Shown one piece after another: positions 13,563-21,359 of a stretch of 64,000 nucleotides of DNA (positions are counted from its first letter, which is position 1; each line of letters begins with the position of its first letter). The DNA comes from an uncultured Methylocystaceae bacterium (GTDB lineage Bacteria; Pseudomonadota; Alphaproteobacteria; Rhizobiales; Beijerinckiaceae). Location: positions 1 through 64,000 of the forward strand of contig CAIQCB010000041.1 of the NCBI GenBank assembly GCA_903870245.1. Direction: 5' to 3'. Under the pieces are notes generated by a model, which saw only the letters and a program-made list of their open reading frames with translations, was not told the origin of the DNA and did not search any database. A program made the translations under genes and the position numbers.

Positions 13563-15506
13563 ATGGCACCACTTGATTTAATGGATAGTCAAGGCAGGCT
13601 TATTTCACTAGGCCCCTTGCTCGGCAAAGGCGGCGAAGGATCTGTTTTTGAAATCTTACAGACAAAAGGAATTGTCGCCAAAATCTATCATAAACCTTTA
13701 ACTTCAGATCGTACAGAAAAGATCAAGGCGATGTCAACAATTCGGACAGACGCGTTGTCCAAGTTCACATCATGGCCAATTGACCTTGTTGTTATGCGCA
13801 AAACGCGTCAGCCGATTGGCCTGCTAATGCCAAGGATTTCTAATCGGAAAAACATCCATCACCTATATGGACCCAAAAGCCGCCTCCAAGATTTTCCTAT
13901 GGCTGATTGGCGTTTTTTGGTGCGTACCGCAGCGAACATAGCCCGAGCTTTTGCAGTAGTACATGATGCGGGCTGTGTCGTAGGTGATGTCAATCATGGC
14001 TCCATAATGGTTGCAGAGGATGCAACGGTCTGCCTTATCGATTGTGACAGTTTTCAAGTTAGTGCGCTTGGCCGACAGTTCCTTTGCGAGGTTGGTATAG
14101 AAACATTCACGCCCCCAGAGCTTCAGGGCATGCCATTCCGAGGAGTTCTGCGTACACCGAACTATGACAATTTTGGCCTAGCGGTGATGATCTTCCACTT
14201 GCTTTTCATGGGGCGCCATCCATTCGCCGGTCGATTCAGCGGTGCTGGTGACATGCCAATTTCACGCGCAATCAAGGAGTTCCGTTTCCCGTATAGCATG
14301 AATCATAGAGCTATGCAGATGGATCCGCCTCCAGGAACTCCGCCGCTCTCGTTTGTCAGTAGCGACGTGGCACACTTATTCGAGGCAGCATTCTCTCCAG
14401 AAGCGACAAAAGGAGGGCGTCCAACCGCTCGCACGTGGGTATCTGCCATGCAGACACTTGAGAAAAACACCAAGCGTTGCGGGGCGAACCATAGTCACTG
14501 GCATCCTGCCCATCTTTCTCAATGTCCTTGGTGCCGCATGGAGGTTCAGGGTGCGAATCCTCTCTTCCCCTTTGTCCTTCCATTTAAAGCTGGTTCGCCT
14601 TGTCATACCCCGGACCTTGATGTTCTGTGGCGGCAGCTTGCCGGACTACCTACACTCGGACCAGCCCCCACCGTGCCTATACAGCAGGTAACACCATCTC
14701 TCACTGCACAAAAACTCGGTAAGCCACAAAAGCTCGCCACCCCCGTCGCGTCCATCCTTGGTATTGGAGCGTTCCTCGCTGGTACGGTCATGCTCCCACC
14801 GTTATTTTTTATCTGGGGAATTATTGGAATAGTTGCATTTAACATTACTTTGAAAGCTTTGAGCAAAGCAGAGGAAGTTAACCGCTTTAAAGAAGTCATG
14901 AACGCTGCTGACACTAGATTTAAACAAGCAGAATCTGACTGGCGCAACCGTGCTAACGAACAAGCTTTCAAGGATGCAAAACAAAGGTTTGTGGAGTTCA
15001 AGAATGAATTCGATCAAATTCCCACCGAACGCCATCGTTTACTCGAACAACTAAAGCGGAACAAGAAAAAGCTACAACTCGATCGATTCCTTGACAAATT
15101 CGATCTGGAAGATGCCAAAATAGAGGGAATTGGACCGGGCAGGAAACGCACGCTGGAATCATATGGGATTGAAACAGCAAAAGATATTGTGCCACATCGC
15201 ATCAGCGCCGTTCCCGGTTTTGGTCCAAGATTGATTGATCGCTTGATGAAATGGCGACAGTCCGTTGAAGCTAATTTCCTATTTGATGCCGCAAAAGCAA
15301 TCGATCCACGAGATGTTGCCAAGGTAGAGCAAGATGTCCTGCTTCTTCGGTCTAAGGCCGAAAGTTCTGCGAAGGCAGCGCACACGGAAGCAATGCAGGC
15401 GCACGCTAGGATCACTGTCGTCAGACAGACACTACGCTCGCAATTAGATGCTCTACAGGCGGCATTGGCGCAGGCGCGCGCCGATTATGAGTATGTCAGT
15501 CGGTGA
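13563..15506 (+). CDS. yegI: kinase with zinc ribbon, TM, coiled coil and HhH (YegI-like)
   Basis: A 647-residue protein. Residues 15-290 are an atypical protein kinase: glycine loop GKGGEGSV at 21-28, Lys40 (VAKIYHK), catalytic-loop equivalent GDVNHGSIMV at 141-150 and LIDCDSFQV around Asp160. The usual HRD is replaced by VGD, as in this family. A zinc-ribbon-like set follows (Cys306, Cys321, Cys324 with nearby His). A hydrophobic hairpin spans about 396-430, a coiled coil about 434-505, and a helix-hairpin-helix pair about 517-565 (IEGIGPGRKRTL and VPGFGPRLIDRL), which should bind DNA. This layout matches YegI and the kinase of the TerY-P triad. Confidence 0.9.
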   Translation: MAPLDLMDSQGRLISLGPLLGKGGEGSVFEILQTKGIVAKIYHKPLTSDRTEKIKAMSTIRTDALSKFTSWPIDLVVMRKTRQPIGLLMPRISNRKNIHHLYGPKSRLQDFPMADWRFLVRTAANIARAFAVVHDAGCVVGDVNHGSIMVAEDATVCLIDCDSFQVSALGRQFLCEVGIETFTPPELQGMPFRGVLRTPNYDNFGLAVMIFHLLFMGRHPFAGRFSGAGDMPISRAIKEFRFPYSMNHRAMQMDPPPGTPPLSFVSSDVAHLFEAAFSPEATKGGRPTARTWVSAMQTLEKNTKRCGANHSHWHPAHLSQCPWCRMEVQGANPLFPFVLPFKAGSPCHTPDLDVLWRQLAGLPTLGPAPTVPIQQVTPSLTAQKLGKPQKLATPVASILGIGAFLAGTVMLPPLFFIWGIIGIVAFNITLKALSKAEEVNRFKEVMNAADTRFKQAESDWRNRANEQAFKDAKQRFVEFKNEFDQIPTERHRLLEQLKRNKKKLQLDRFLDKFDLEDAKIEGIGPGRKRTLESYGIETAKDIVPHRISAVPGFGPRLIDRLMKWRQSVEANFLFDAAKAIDPRDVAKVEQDVLLLRSKAESSAKAAHTEAMQAHARITVVRQTLRSQLDALQAALAQARADYEYVSR

Positions 15507-15563
15507 CAATCAGTTGTAAAGAAAATTTCTGGGGTGCGACGGGATGACTCCAAATCGGTGGTA

Positions 15564-15866
15564 TTAAGCAAGCAAGGTATTTAGTCCTGAGCCAAGCAAG
15601 CCGGAAGGAAGGATCAGCGTATAACGGCTCAAAGCCCAAATGTTGCGTCTTATGATTTTTCCCCTTTCACTCGACCGGGGCAAGCGTGATCCGGCAAAAT
15701 ATATCGGCCATGATCTGATGTTGGCAATCTGGCGTATGGCGACACCTGTAATTTCGCACAGGCGCCGCATCCGTGCCGACGCCCATGTCGTGCGCAGGCA
15801 TTGGCCAAAGCTCCAATCGAGCCCCAGCCGTCGCCCGTCACGAAAACGCTTGTGAGCATCCCGCAT
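15564..15866 (-). CDS. remnant related to the small protein at 434-787
   Basis: From an ATG at 15864-15866 the frame gives 100 residues. The first 36 (MRDAHKRFRDGRRLGLDWSF, then CLRTTWASARMRR) share the MRxAH core and the W..AR end of the protein at 434-787. The rest looks unlike a conserved protein. It could be a short gene of a mobile element or a fragment. It points back towards the kinase operon and is the only coding signal in 15507-16354 that I trust at all. Confidence 0.35.
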   Translation of the reverse strand: MRDAHKRFRDGRRLGLDWSFGQCLRTTWASARMRRLCEITGVAIRQIANIRSWPIYFAGSRLPRSSERGKIIRRNIWALSRYTLILPSGLLGSGLNTLLA

Positions 15867-16066
15867 GATGGCGCAGTGGTCAAAGCGCCCAAAGGGGTCA
15901 ATGAGGGGGCGGCGAGGCAAGATCGGCCAGCATCGATGCGAGAAGGCGACGATCGGCGCTCCCGCCTGAAAAGGATCGCAAAGTCTCCGGTCATATCCAC
16001 AATGAGCGCAAGGGTTTTCACGCGAAGACCCGCGAGGCTTGACGCCGACCAGACGTACTGACGCCG

Positions 16067-16091
16067 CTTGTCTCAAGCGGCTTGAGACAAG
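16067..16091. repeat. 25-base perfect palindrome
   Basis: CTTGTCTCAAGC, one G, then GCTTGAGACAAG: both arms match over 12 bases. Inside it overlaps a second hairpin, CCGCTTG-TCT-CAAGCGG (16065-16081). There is no T-run on either side, so it is not a usual terminator. A recombinase or regulator site, or an element end, is possible. Confidence 0.7.
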
Positions 16092-16288
16092 AGCAATCCC
16101 GGGCCTCGGCGCGCTTGACGCGCCCAAAGGTCATCAGAAAAATCCCGATGATGGTGGTCAACCACCTTGGGCATAACGCCTCCATCGATCTCGGGCATCT
16201 GGCTGAGACAGGGAGGCGTCAGAAACATATGTCATGCGCGCCTATTTTGACCGCCATCCCCGGCATAATGGATTTTATTCAATCAATA

Positions 16289-16325
16289 TTAAAGATTCAT
16301 CAATCTTTAACCAGATAATCTGGTT
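16289..16325 (+). promoter_or_regulatory. two adjoining inverted repeats before the channel-like gene
   Basis: TTAAAGATT-CATC-AATCTTTAA (16289-16310) is directly followed by, and shares two bases with, AACCAGAT-A-ATCTGGTT (16309-16325). The start codon of the next gene is 30 bases further. The AT-rich setting and the position suit regulator binding at the promoter or a leader hairpin. Confidence 0.5.
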
Positions 16326-16354
16326 CGTTTACTGGCAAGGATGGGCGGCAGATT

Positions 16355-16810
16355 ATGAACCATTGGTTGTGGGGCGTTGATTGGATATTTGGGATTCCAA
16401 TGATCTTGGGTTCCCTTGCCTTCCACGTCTCGGGGCTTGTGGCGGTTGAAACCTTGTTACGGTCGATAGACGAGCGACGGCAAAAGCCCCGCTCGATCAC
16501 TTTTTTCCTGCTGCTGATCCTGATCAGCGCCAACGCCGCGCTCATCATGCATGTATTTGAAGCGGGCTCCTGGGCGCTTCTCTATTGGCGCATTGGCGCG
16601 CTGACAGACTTTCGTATTGCGATGCTGTATTCTTTCAATGCGCTCACAGCTTACGGACATGAAGCCGGCATGTTGCAAGATGAATGGAGATTGCTTGGAG
16701 CAATCGAGAGCATGAACGGCGTTATCATTTTCGGACTGACGACCGCTTATCTATTCAACGCCATGGGTGAGTTTCGTCCAGCGAGACTGTCAAATATTCG
16801 AAATGATTAA
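16355..16810 (+). CDS. two-TM channel-like membrane protein, pore motif altered
   Basis: A 151-residue membrane protein. Hydrophobic segments lie at about 8-32, 47-68 and 118-136. The C-terminal part (YSFNALTAYGHEAGMLQDEW, RLLGAIESMNGVIIFGLTTA, YLFNAM) follows the pattern of bacterial two-helix ion-channel proteins, in which a pore loop precedes DWRLLGAIEALNG. At the pore position these have TxGYGD-like residues; here it is TAYGHEAG, so potassium selectivity cannot be assumed. The gene stands alone with a palindrome-rich upstream region. It may be an inner-membrane channel or a non-conducting relative. Confidence 0.65.
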   Translation: MNHWLWGVDWIFGIPMILGSLAFHVSGLVAVETLLRSIDERRQKPRSITFFLLLILISANAALIMHVFEAGSWALLYWRIGALTDFRIAMLYSFNALTAYGHEAGMLQDEWRLLGAIESMNGVIIFGLTTAYLFNAMGEFRPARLSNIRND

Positions 16811-17130
16811 ACAAAGATGCACGAATGAATGCTTGGACAAAACGGCGTAATCGCAAGAAATCGCCTCCTGAGATCCTGGAAGTCTTCAGGATCATGATCG
16901 GCCCTTATTAAAACAAGCCCGGCCATGTTCCCGGTTCGTGTCGGGGGCTGTTTGCCGCGAGCAGTTCTCACCTTCGTCTTCAGGGCCCATCGCTCATTTG
17001 TCGTCTTGGTCCTTGATAGGGCGTCGCTACCTGCGCTGGGCTGTGACAGGCGACGGGTGACGACGCACCCAGTGCATCGCAGGCCCGGGCATGAGAAGAA
17101 CTGGAGCGCCGACGCCTCGATCCTTCCAGC

Positions 17131-17160
17131 AAAAAAACCGCCGGCGCGAAGGCCGACGGC
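17131..17160 (-). terminator. rho-independent terminator
   Basis: Read on the minus strand: GCCGTCGG, loop CTTCGC and matching arm GCCGGCGG with one G-U pair, then seven T. It lies 40 bases after the stop of the 32-residue gene at 17200-17298 and supports that this small gene is transcribed. Confidence 0.75.
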
Positions 17161-17199
17161 AAAGTTTGCAAGGACAGACAATTTCCAAAAAGTCGAAAA

Positions 17200-17298
17200 T
17201 CAGGAGACGGATTGGAACATGCCGAAATTCAGCGCCCATATTCCGATGGTGATTGACCACGCTGCAAAGTTGGCGGCGATCAGTTTTGCGGTAGTCAT
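17200..17298 (-). CDS. 32-residue membrane peptide
   Basis: A minus-strand frame with ATG at 17296-17298 and a strong GAGGGGAAAGG site before it. The product (MTTAKLIAANFAAWSITIGI, then WALNFGMFQSVS) is almost a single membrane helix. A terminator follows. Ribosome site, hydrophobic content and terminator together make a real small gene likely. No family is recognised; function unknown. Confidence 0.55.
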   Translation of the reverse strand: MTTAKLIAANFAAWSITIGIWALNFGMFQSVS

Positions 17299-17697
17299 AG
17301 CCTTTCCCCTCAATTCGACTTTCGATGTTTGAAGGATAGGCGCGGCATGTCCCGGCGAATGTGCGACGGCGCACAACTCACGTCGATCGCCGGCGGACAG
17401 GACAAGCAAAAAAGGTTTTTATCGCAACAGCTCCAGCCGCCGCGCCTGATGGTCCCGATCTGTTTCAGAGCCGTCGCACTGTTAAAATTCCAGAGAGACG
17501 ATGACGCAAGGATAGTGAAACGGCTTCCCCCTCCCCCTGTGTCCGATCCGCCACAGTGTATCCGAAAAACGCATGGAGCGTGGGGTCAGGGGCGTGAAAA
17601 CCATTGCGGTTTTGGCCCGACTCGTCATTTTATTTCTTCATTCAGTATCCCGTTCGGCCCCGCCAACCGCCGGCCTCCACGAAAGAAAGTGTCTGTC
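17299..17697. other. intergenic region before the outer-membrane gene
   Basis: Four hundred bases between divergent small-peptide and barrel genes. The long frame that spans it on the plus strand (from 17329) is in phase with the barrel gene, but the part before 17698 has no protein features and precedes the signal peptide, so it is leader DNA. Promoters for both genes should lie here; I cannot place them with certainty. Confidence 0.5.
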
Positions 17698-18612
17698 ATG
17701 AAAAAAGTTCTTCTGGCCGCAGCGTCGATGGCCGCATTCGCCGGCTCCGCGCTGGCCGCCGATCTGCCGACGCGTAAGGAGCCTGCCTTTGTTCCGCCGC
17801 CGCCGCCGCTGTGGAGCGGTTTTTATGTCGGCGCGAATGCGGGCGGCGTGTTCGGCAATAATTCCGCGCCGAACGCCACCACCTGGAACGTGTTTCAACC
17901 GGCCGGCAACGCCGACCTTGTCTCTGCGGCTCTGCTCTCGGGCTCGGGCTACAACAACGGCAACGCCGCCTTCATCGGCGGCGGCCAGATCGGCTACAAC
18001 TGGCAATTTCCCTATGGCGGCATGGGCTTCGTCTACGGCGTCGAGGCCGATATTCAGGGCGTCGCCGGCAGCGGCTCAAGCGCGAGCCGCTGGACCGCCG
18101 CCAACGCCGACGAGTTAGGGACCCCCTATAGCCTGCTCTCCAACCAGCAAGGCAGAAGCTCGCTGCAATATCTCGGAACGGTGCGCGGTCGTCTGGGCTA
18201 TCTCGTGACGCCGACGCTGCTGCTCTATGGCACGGGCGGCCTCGCCTATGGCGGCATCGACACCAGCGTCTCGAATTTCCAGCCGTGGAACGACGCGTCC
18301 GGCAAAGGCCAGAACTATCTGATCGGCGGCAGCGGCTCCTTCGCCAACACCCAGGTGGGCTGGACCGGCGGCGGCGGCGTCGAATGGATGTTCCTGCCGA
18401 ACTGGTCGGCGAAGGTTGAATATCTGTATTACGATCTCGGACGCATTTCCGGCACCGTGGTCAATAATTTCTGGGGCACGAACGCAGCAGCCGGCGATAA
18501 TGGCGTGCAATCGGTCACGACCTATCAGGGCCGCGCCACCGGCAATGTGATCCGCGCCGGCGTGAACTATCACATCAACTGGGCGGCCGCTCCGATCGTT
18601 GCGAAATACTGA
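17698..18612 (+). CDS. Omp25/RopB-type outer-membrane beta-barrel
   Basis: A 304-residue protein starting MKKVLLAAASMAAFAGSALA, a clear signal peptide cut before ADLPTRK. A GAAAGAAAG site precedes the ATG. After a proline-rich linker (PPPPPLWSGFYVGANAGGVF) the barrel begins in the typical way of alphaproteobacterial Omp25-like proteins, with alternating strands, GQIGYNWQF, GLAYGGIDTSV and a C-terminal NVIRAGVNYHINW strand that ends in an aromatic residue pattern. It is inserted in the outer membrane, probably as a structural protein or small porin. A strong terminator follows, so it is a single-gene unit. Confidence 0.88.
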   Translation: MKKVLLAAASMAAFAGSALAADLPTRKEPAFVPPPPPLWSGFYVGANAGGVFGNNSAPNATTWNVFQPAGNADLVSAALLSGSGYNNGNAAFIGGGQIGYNWQFPYGGMGFVYGVEADIQGVAGSGSSASRWTAANADELGTPYSLLSNQQGRSSLQYLGTVRGRLGYLVTPTLLLYGTGGLAYGGIDTSVSNFQPWNDASGKGQNYLIGGSGSFANTQVGWTGGGGVEWMFLPNWSAKVEYLYYDLGRISGTVVNNFWGTNAAAGDNGVQSVTTYQGRATGNVIRAGVNYHINWAAAPIVAKY

Positions 18613-18638
18613 TGCTGCTGCAGTATCTCTAATCAAGG

Positions 18639-18666
18639 CCCGGCCGGAAACGGCCGGGTTTTTTTG
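18639..18666 (+). terminator. rho-independent terminator of the barrel gene
   Basis: CCCGGCCG, loop GAAA, CGGCCGGG, then seven T. The 8-base stem is perfect and the GAAA tetraloop is a stable one. Confidence 0.92.
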
Positions 18667-18695
18667 CGCGCGGCGAGCGACGCCGCAAGCCTGAC

Positions 18696-18983
18696 TTACT
18701 GGCGCCGATGCTGCAGCGCATAAGGCGGCGGCGTCTGATCCGGGGTGCGCTCAACGCCCCCATTACGGATTCCGTAAAAGTCTGTATGTCTGGCGCCGCG
18801 CGTCTCGACATAGCCATTCTCGCAGGATTGAACGCTTTGGCCCTCCACGCTGCGAATTTTGCAATCACCGGCGTGGATGAGCGGCGCCGGCAGGCAAAAG
18901 ATAAACACGAGGAGGATGCGAATATCGCATGCTACCGATAAGGGGCGACCAATAATTATCGCGCTTTTCTGTCTCCCGCTCAT
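18696..18983 (-). CDS. small secreted protein
   Basis: A 95-residue frame with a hydrophobic stretch (IRILLVFIFCLPAPLIHAG) that looks like a signal peptide cut after IHA, following an n-region of about 20 residues. The mature part (DCKIRSVEGQSVQSCENGYV) has two cysteines that could form a disulfide, then a polar tail. The start could be at 18983 or somewhat later. I recognise no family. It is convergent with the barrel gene and shares the intergenic space with its terminator. Confidence 0.5.
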   Translation of the reverse strand: MSGRQKSAIIIGRPLSVACDIRILLVFIFCLPAPLIHAGDCKIRSVEGQSVQSCENGYVETRGARHTDFYGIRNGGVERTPDQTPPPYALQHRRQ

Positions 18984-19270
18984 GGATTTTCTTTCTTTAC
19001 GCGTTCTCGCCGACCGGGCAAAGCATAATGACGTTAATTACGCCATCAACTTTGCTCCGCCACGGACGATCAAATATCTTCCGGGGTGGCCTGCGGCTCT
19101 GAGCAGTCGCTCGGCGCGCATTCGCGCCCGGCTCTCCAAACTTGCCGCGAGATGACCTTGTCGACGTTGCCGACGTTGCCAGATCGGCCGGGTTCATTCA
19201 CCATTCATCCCGCATCGGCCATCGAGAGCCGTCACCGCTCCGGATTTCGGAGCGATCGGGGAGAAAACAC

Positions 19271-19549
19271 ATGAAAACACCAGTCCTTTCCGCCGCCATC
19301 ATCGCCGGCTCATTCCTCGCGGCGAGCGTTGCTTGGGCGCAGGCTCCTGCGGCTCCTGCCGCCGGCGCAGCGGGCGCGGCGGCTCCGGCCACTAATGCGG
19401 CGTCTCCCGCCGCTGGCGCGATGGATCACGCCAAAGGCATGATGGAGCACCATAAAGAGATGATGGAGCACCACAAAGGCATGATGGACCACGGCAAGAT
19501 GGGCGCGCACGACTCTATGGAGAAAATGGCGCCGGCGGAAAAGAAGTAA
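19271..19549 (+). CDS. Met/His-rich periplasmic protein, likely metal-binding
   Basis: A 92-residue protein from the ATG at 19271. Signal peptide MKTPVLSAAIIAGSFLAASV-AWA, then an Ala/Pro linker (APAAPAAGAAGAAAP), then a tandem repeat of about 8 residues: GMMEHHKE, MMEHHKG, MMDHGKM. Clusters of Met and His of this form bind copper or related metals in the periplasm. The function is inferred from composition, not family. Its own terminator follows at 19566, so it is transcribed alone. A methanotroph or methylotroph host would make copper handling plausible, but the window does not prove this. Confidence 0.7.
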   Translation: MKTPVLSAAIIAGSFLAASVAWAQAPAAPAAGAAGAAAPATNAASPAAGAMDHAKGMMEHHKEMMEHHKGMMDHGKMGAHDSMEKMAPAEKK

Positions 19550-19565
19550 GCGCTACCAGACAATG

Positions 19566-19590
19566 GAAAGCGGGCCTCGCGCCCGCTTTC
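19566..19590 (+). terminator. rho-independent terminator-like hairpin
   Basis: GAAAGCGGGC, loop CTCGC, GCCCGCTTTC: a perfect 10-base stem 17 bases after the Met/His-rich gene. The T-run lies within the stem's end (CTTTC), so termination is likely but not textbook. Confidence 0.75.
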
Positions 19591-19747
19591 CTGCCTTCGG
19601 GCCGTTGCGGATCGTCGCACTCCAGCATGGACGCTCTCTGGCGGTCGGCTTTGCAATGTGCGCCGGCGCACTGTTCCTGCCCCCCAAACGCCCTACCCTT
19701 TCTGAAGTTGAAGTCGAGAAGAACACGTAGGGAAAAGGATCAAGGCC

Positions 19748-19843
19748 ATGATCAATACGCGCACACATATTTTCGCGACCCTGTTCGGTCTGGCGATGTC
19801 CCTTGGTCTGTTTGCCGCTGTGGCGTCCGGATTGACCGGCTGA
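19748..19843 (+). CDS. 31-residue membrane peptide
   Basis: ATG at 19748 after an AAAAGGATCAAGG stretch. The product begins MINTRTHIFATLFGLAMSLG and ends LFAAVASGLTG. It is one hydrophobic helix with a basic N terminus. It lies 58 bases before the dehydrogenase gene and may share its promoter. Function unknown. It also could be a leader peptide. Confidence 0.45.
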   Translation: MINTRTHIFATLFGLAMSLGLFAAVASGLTG

Positions 19844-19901
19844 CAGGCCCGGAGTTCAATGGAAATAAATCCTTGGAGAGCAGGTCTGTCGGGAGCGCCA
19901 G

Positions 19902-21281
19902 ATGTATCGGGATGAAGATCAGAATGACCGATCCTGCGCCCGACCCCGGCGCACTCTCCTTCCTGTGCTCGTTTTCACCGCTCTGACGAGCGGAGCGGCG
20001 AGCGCGGACAGCGTCGGGTCGGACAGGCTGTCCGATGGCGACTGGCGTCACGATGCGCCGGGACAATGGCGCAAAATAACGACCGAAAGTCTGCCCGCGC
20101 CCTACGCCAGTTCGCCTGTCGCGGTGTCCACGCAGGCGGTCCCGCCACAAGCCGATTTCCAACCGCAGGCCCCCGCCGGCTTTCGGGTTGAGCGCGTGGC
20201 TGAGGGGCTGGCCGGGCCGCGCGCTATTCGCCTTGCGCCCAATGGCGATATTTTCATCGTCGAAATGAACGCCGGCGCGGTGCGCGTTCTGCGTCCAAAT
20301 GGCGCCGGCGGAGGGCTGGCGAATAATGAGGTTTTCGCCGCTGGTCTGGATAATCCCTCCAGCATCGCTTTTTATCCGCCGGGCGCGAAGCCTGAGTATC
20401 TCTATGTCGCCAGCGAAAGCCGCATTGTGCGCTTTGCGTATCGCGACGGCGATCTGCGGGCGTCCACGGCGCCGGAAACCGTCGTCGATCCCTTGCCCAG
20501 AGGGGGACACAGCACGCGGGATATCGTTTTTTCGCGCGATGGCGCAACGCTATACGTCGCTGTCGGCTCCAAAACCAATGTGGCGGAAGAAACCGCCGAA
20601 GCGTCGCCGTCCGGGAGCCCTCGTCGCGAAAACAACGACGCGCACGGCCTTACGCCAAGTGGCGCCGAACGCGATCGCGCGACGGTTCTGGCTTTTAACC
20701 CGCGAGGCGGCGACCGACGCGTCTTCGCCGCAGGCCTGCGAAATTGCGCGGCTCTGACGCTCAGGCCAGACTCCGATGAACTCTGGTGCGTCGTCAATGA
20801 ACGCGACATGCTTGGCGACGATGTTCCGCCCGACTATGCGACTTCGGTCAAAGCCGGCGGTTTTTACGGCTGGCCATGGTTTTATATCGGCGCGCATCGC
20901 GATCCGAGACATTCTGCAACCCAGCTTGAACTGGCTGACAAGGTCATCGCGCCGGATGTGCTCCTGCCGCCGCATGGCGCGCCCGTCAGTGTTGCATTCT
21001 ACAACGGCGAGCAATTCCCGCCGGATTTTCAAGGCGACGCTTTTGTAGCTCTGCATGGCTCATGGAATCGCTCGCGTAAGTCTGGATACAAGATTGTGAG
21101 ACTGGAATTTGTAGATGGCGCTCCAACCGGACGTTTTCAGGATTTTCTGACCGGTTTTGTTCTGGACGACGTCCGCGTCGCCGGTAGACCTTCCGGTCTC
21201 GCCGTTCTGCCCGACGGTTCCCTCCTCGTTGGCGAGGACGGCAATGGGGTTTTATGGAAAGTCAGCTATTTCGGAAAGTGA
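19902..21281 (+). CDS. PQQ-dependent sugar dehydrogenase, sorbosone-dehydrogenase type
   Basis: A 459-residue protein. A GGGAG site stands six bases before the ATG. Residues 1-36 form a long signal peptide (TLLPVLVFTALTSGAASA), so the enzyme is periplasmic. The six-bladed propeller is shown by repeated phrases: GFRVERVAEGLAGPRAIRLA, GDIFIVEMNAGAVRVL, VFAAGLDNPSSIAF, FAAGLRNCAALTL, CVVNERDMLGDDVPPDY, GFYGWPWFYIG, FVALHGSWNRS and PDGSLLVGEDGNGVLWKV. This is the sorbosone/glucose dehydrogenase family, which oxidises aldoses with PQQ. The substrate is unknown. The genes after it (symporter, aldolase) suggest sugar acids as its product or context. Confidence 0.82.
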   Translation: MYRDEDQNDRSCARPRRTLLPVLVFTALTSGAASADSVGSDRLSDGDWRHDAPGQWRKITTESLPAPYASSPVAVSTQAVPPQADFQPQAPAGFRVERVAEGLAGPRAIRLAPNGDIFIVEMNAGAVRVLRPNGAGGGLANNEVFAAGLDNPSSIAFYPPGAKPEYLYVASESRIVRFAYRDGDLRASTAPETVVDPLPRGGHSTRDIVFSRDGATLYVAVGSKTNVAEETAEASPSGSPRRENNDAHGLTPSGAERDRATVLAFNPRGGDRRVFAAGLRNCAALTLRPDSDELWCVVNERDMLGDDVPPDYATSVKAGGFYGWPWFYIGAHRDPRHSATQLELADKVIAPDVLLPPHGAPVSVAFYNGEQFPPDFQGDAFVALHGSWNRSRKSGYKIVRLEFVDGAPTGRFQDFLTGFVLDDVRVAGRPSGLAVLPDGSLLVGEDGNGVLWKVSYFGK

Positions 21282-21359
21282 CGCGTCGGGTCTCTGGCCT
21301 TTTCGATCAAGGGCGTTTACTCCCCTGATCGCAGCAATCGCTGTTCAGAGGCGCATCAC

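Larger units (their letters stand above)
15867..16354. other. gene-poor stretch with palindromes
   Basis: No convincing gene. Open frames exist on both strands (for example 16082-16318), but they show no family features. The stretch holds a 25-base palindrome at 16067-16091 and two adjacent inverted repeats at 16289-16325. It probably marks the border between acquired DNA and the chromosome. Confidence 0.5.

Noticed and set aside
16925-17332. Plus-strand frame of 135 residues
   Set aside because: It runs through the terminator and the small membrane gene on the minus strand, and the sequence looks random.
17329-17697. N-terminal extension of the outer-membrane barrel protein
   Set aside because: The signal peptide starts at 17698 with its own ribosome site; the extension would bury it.
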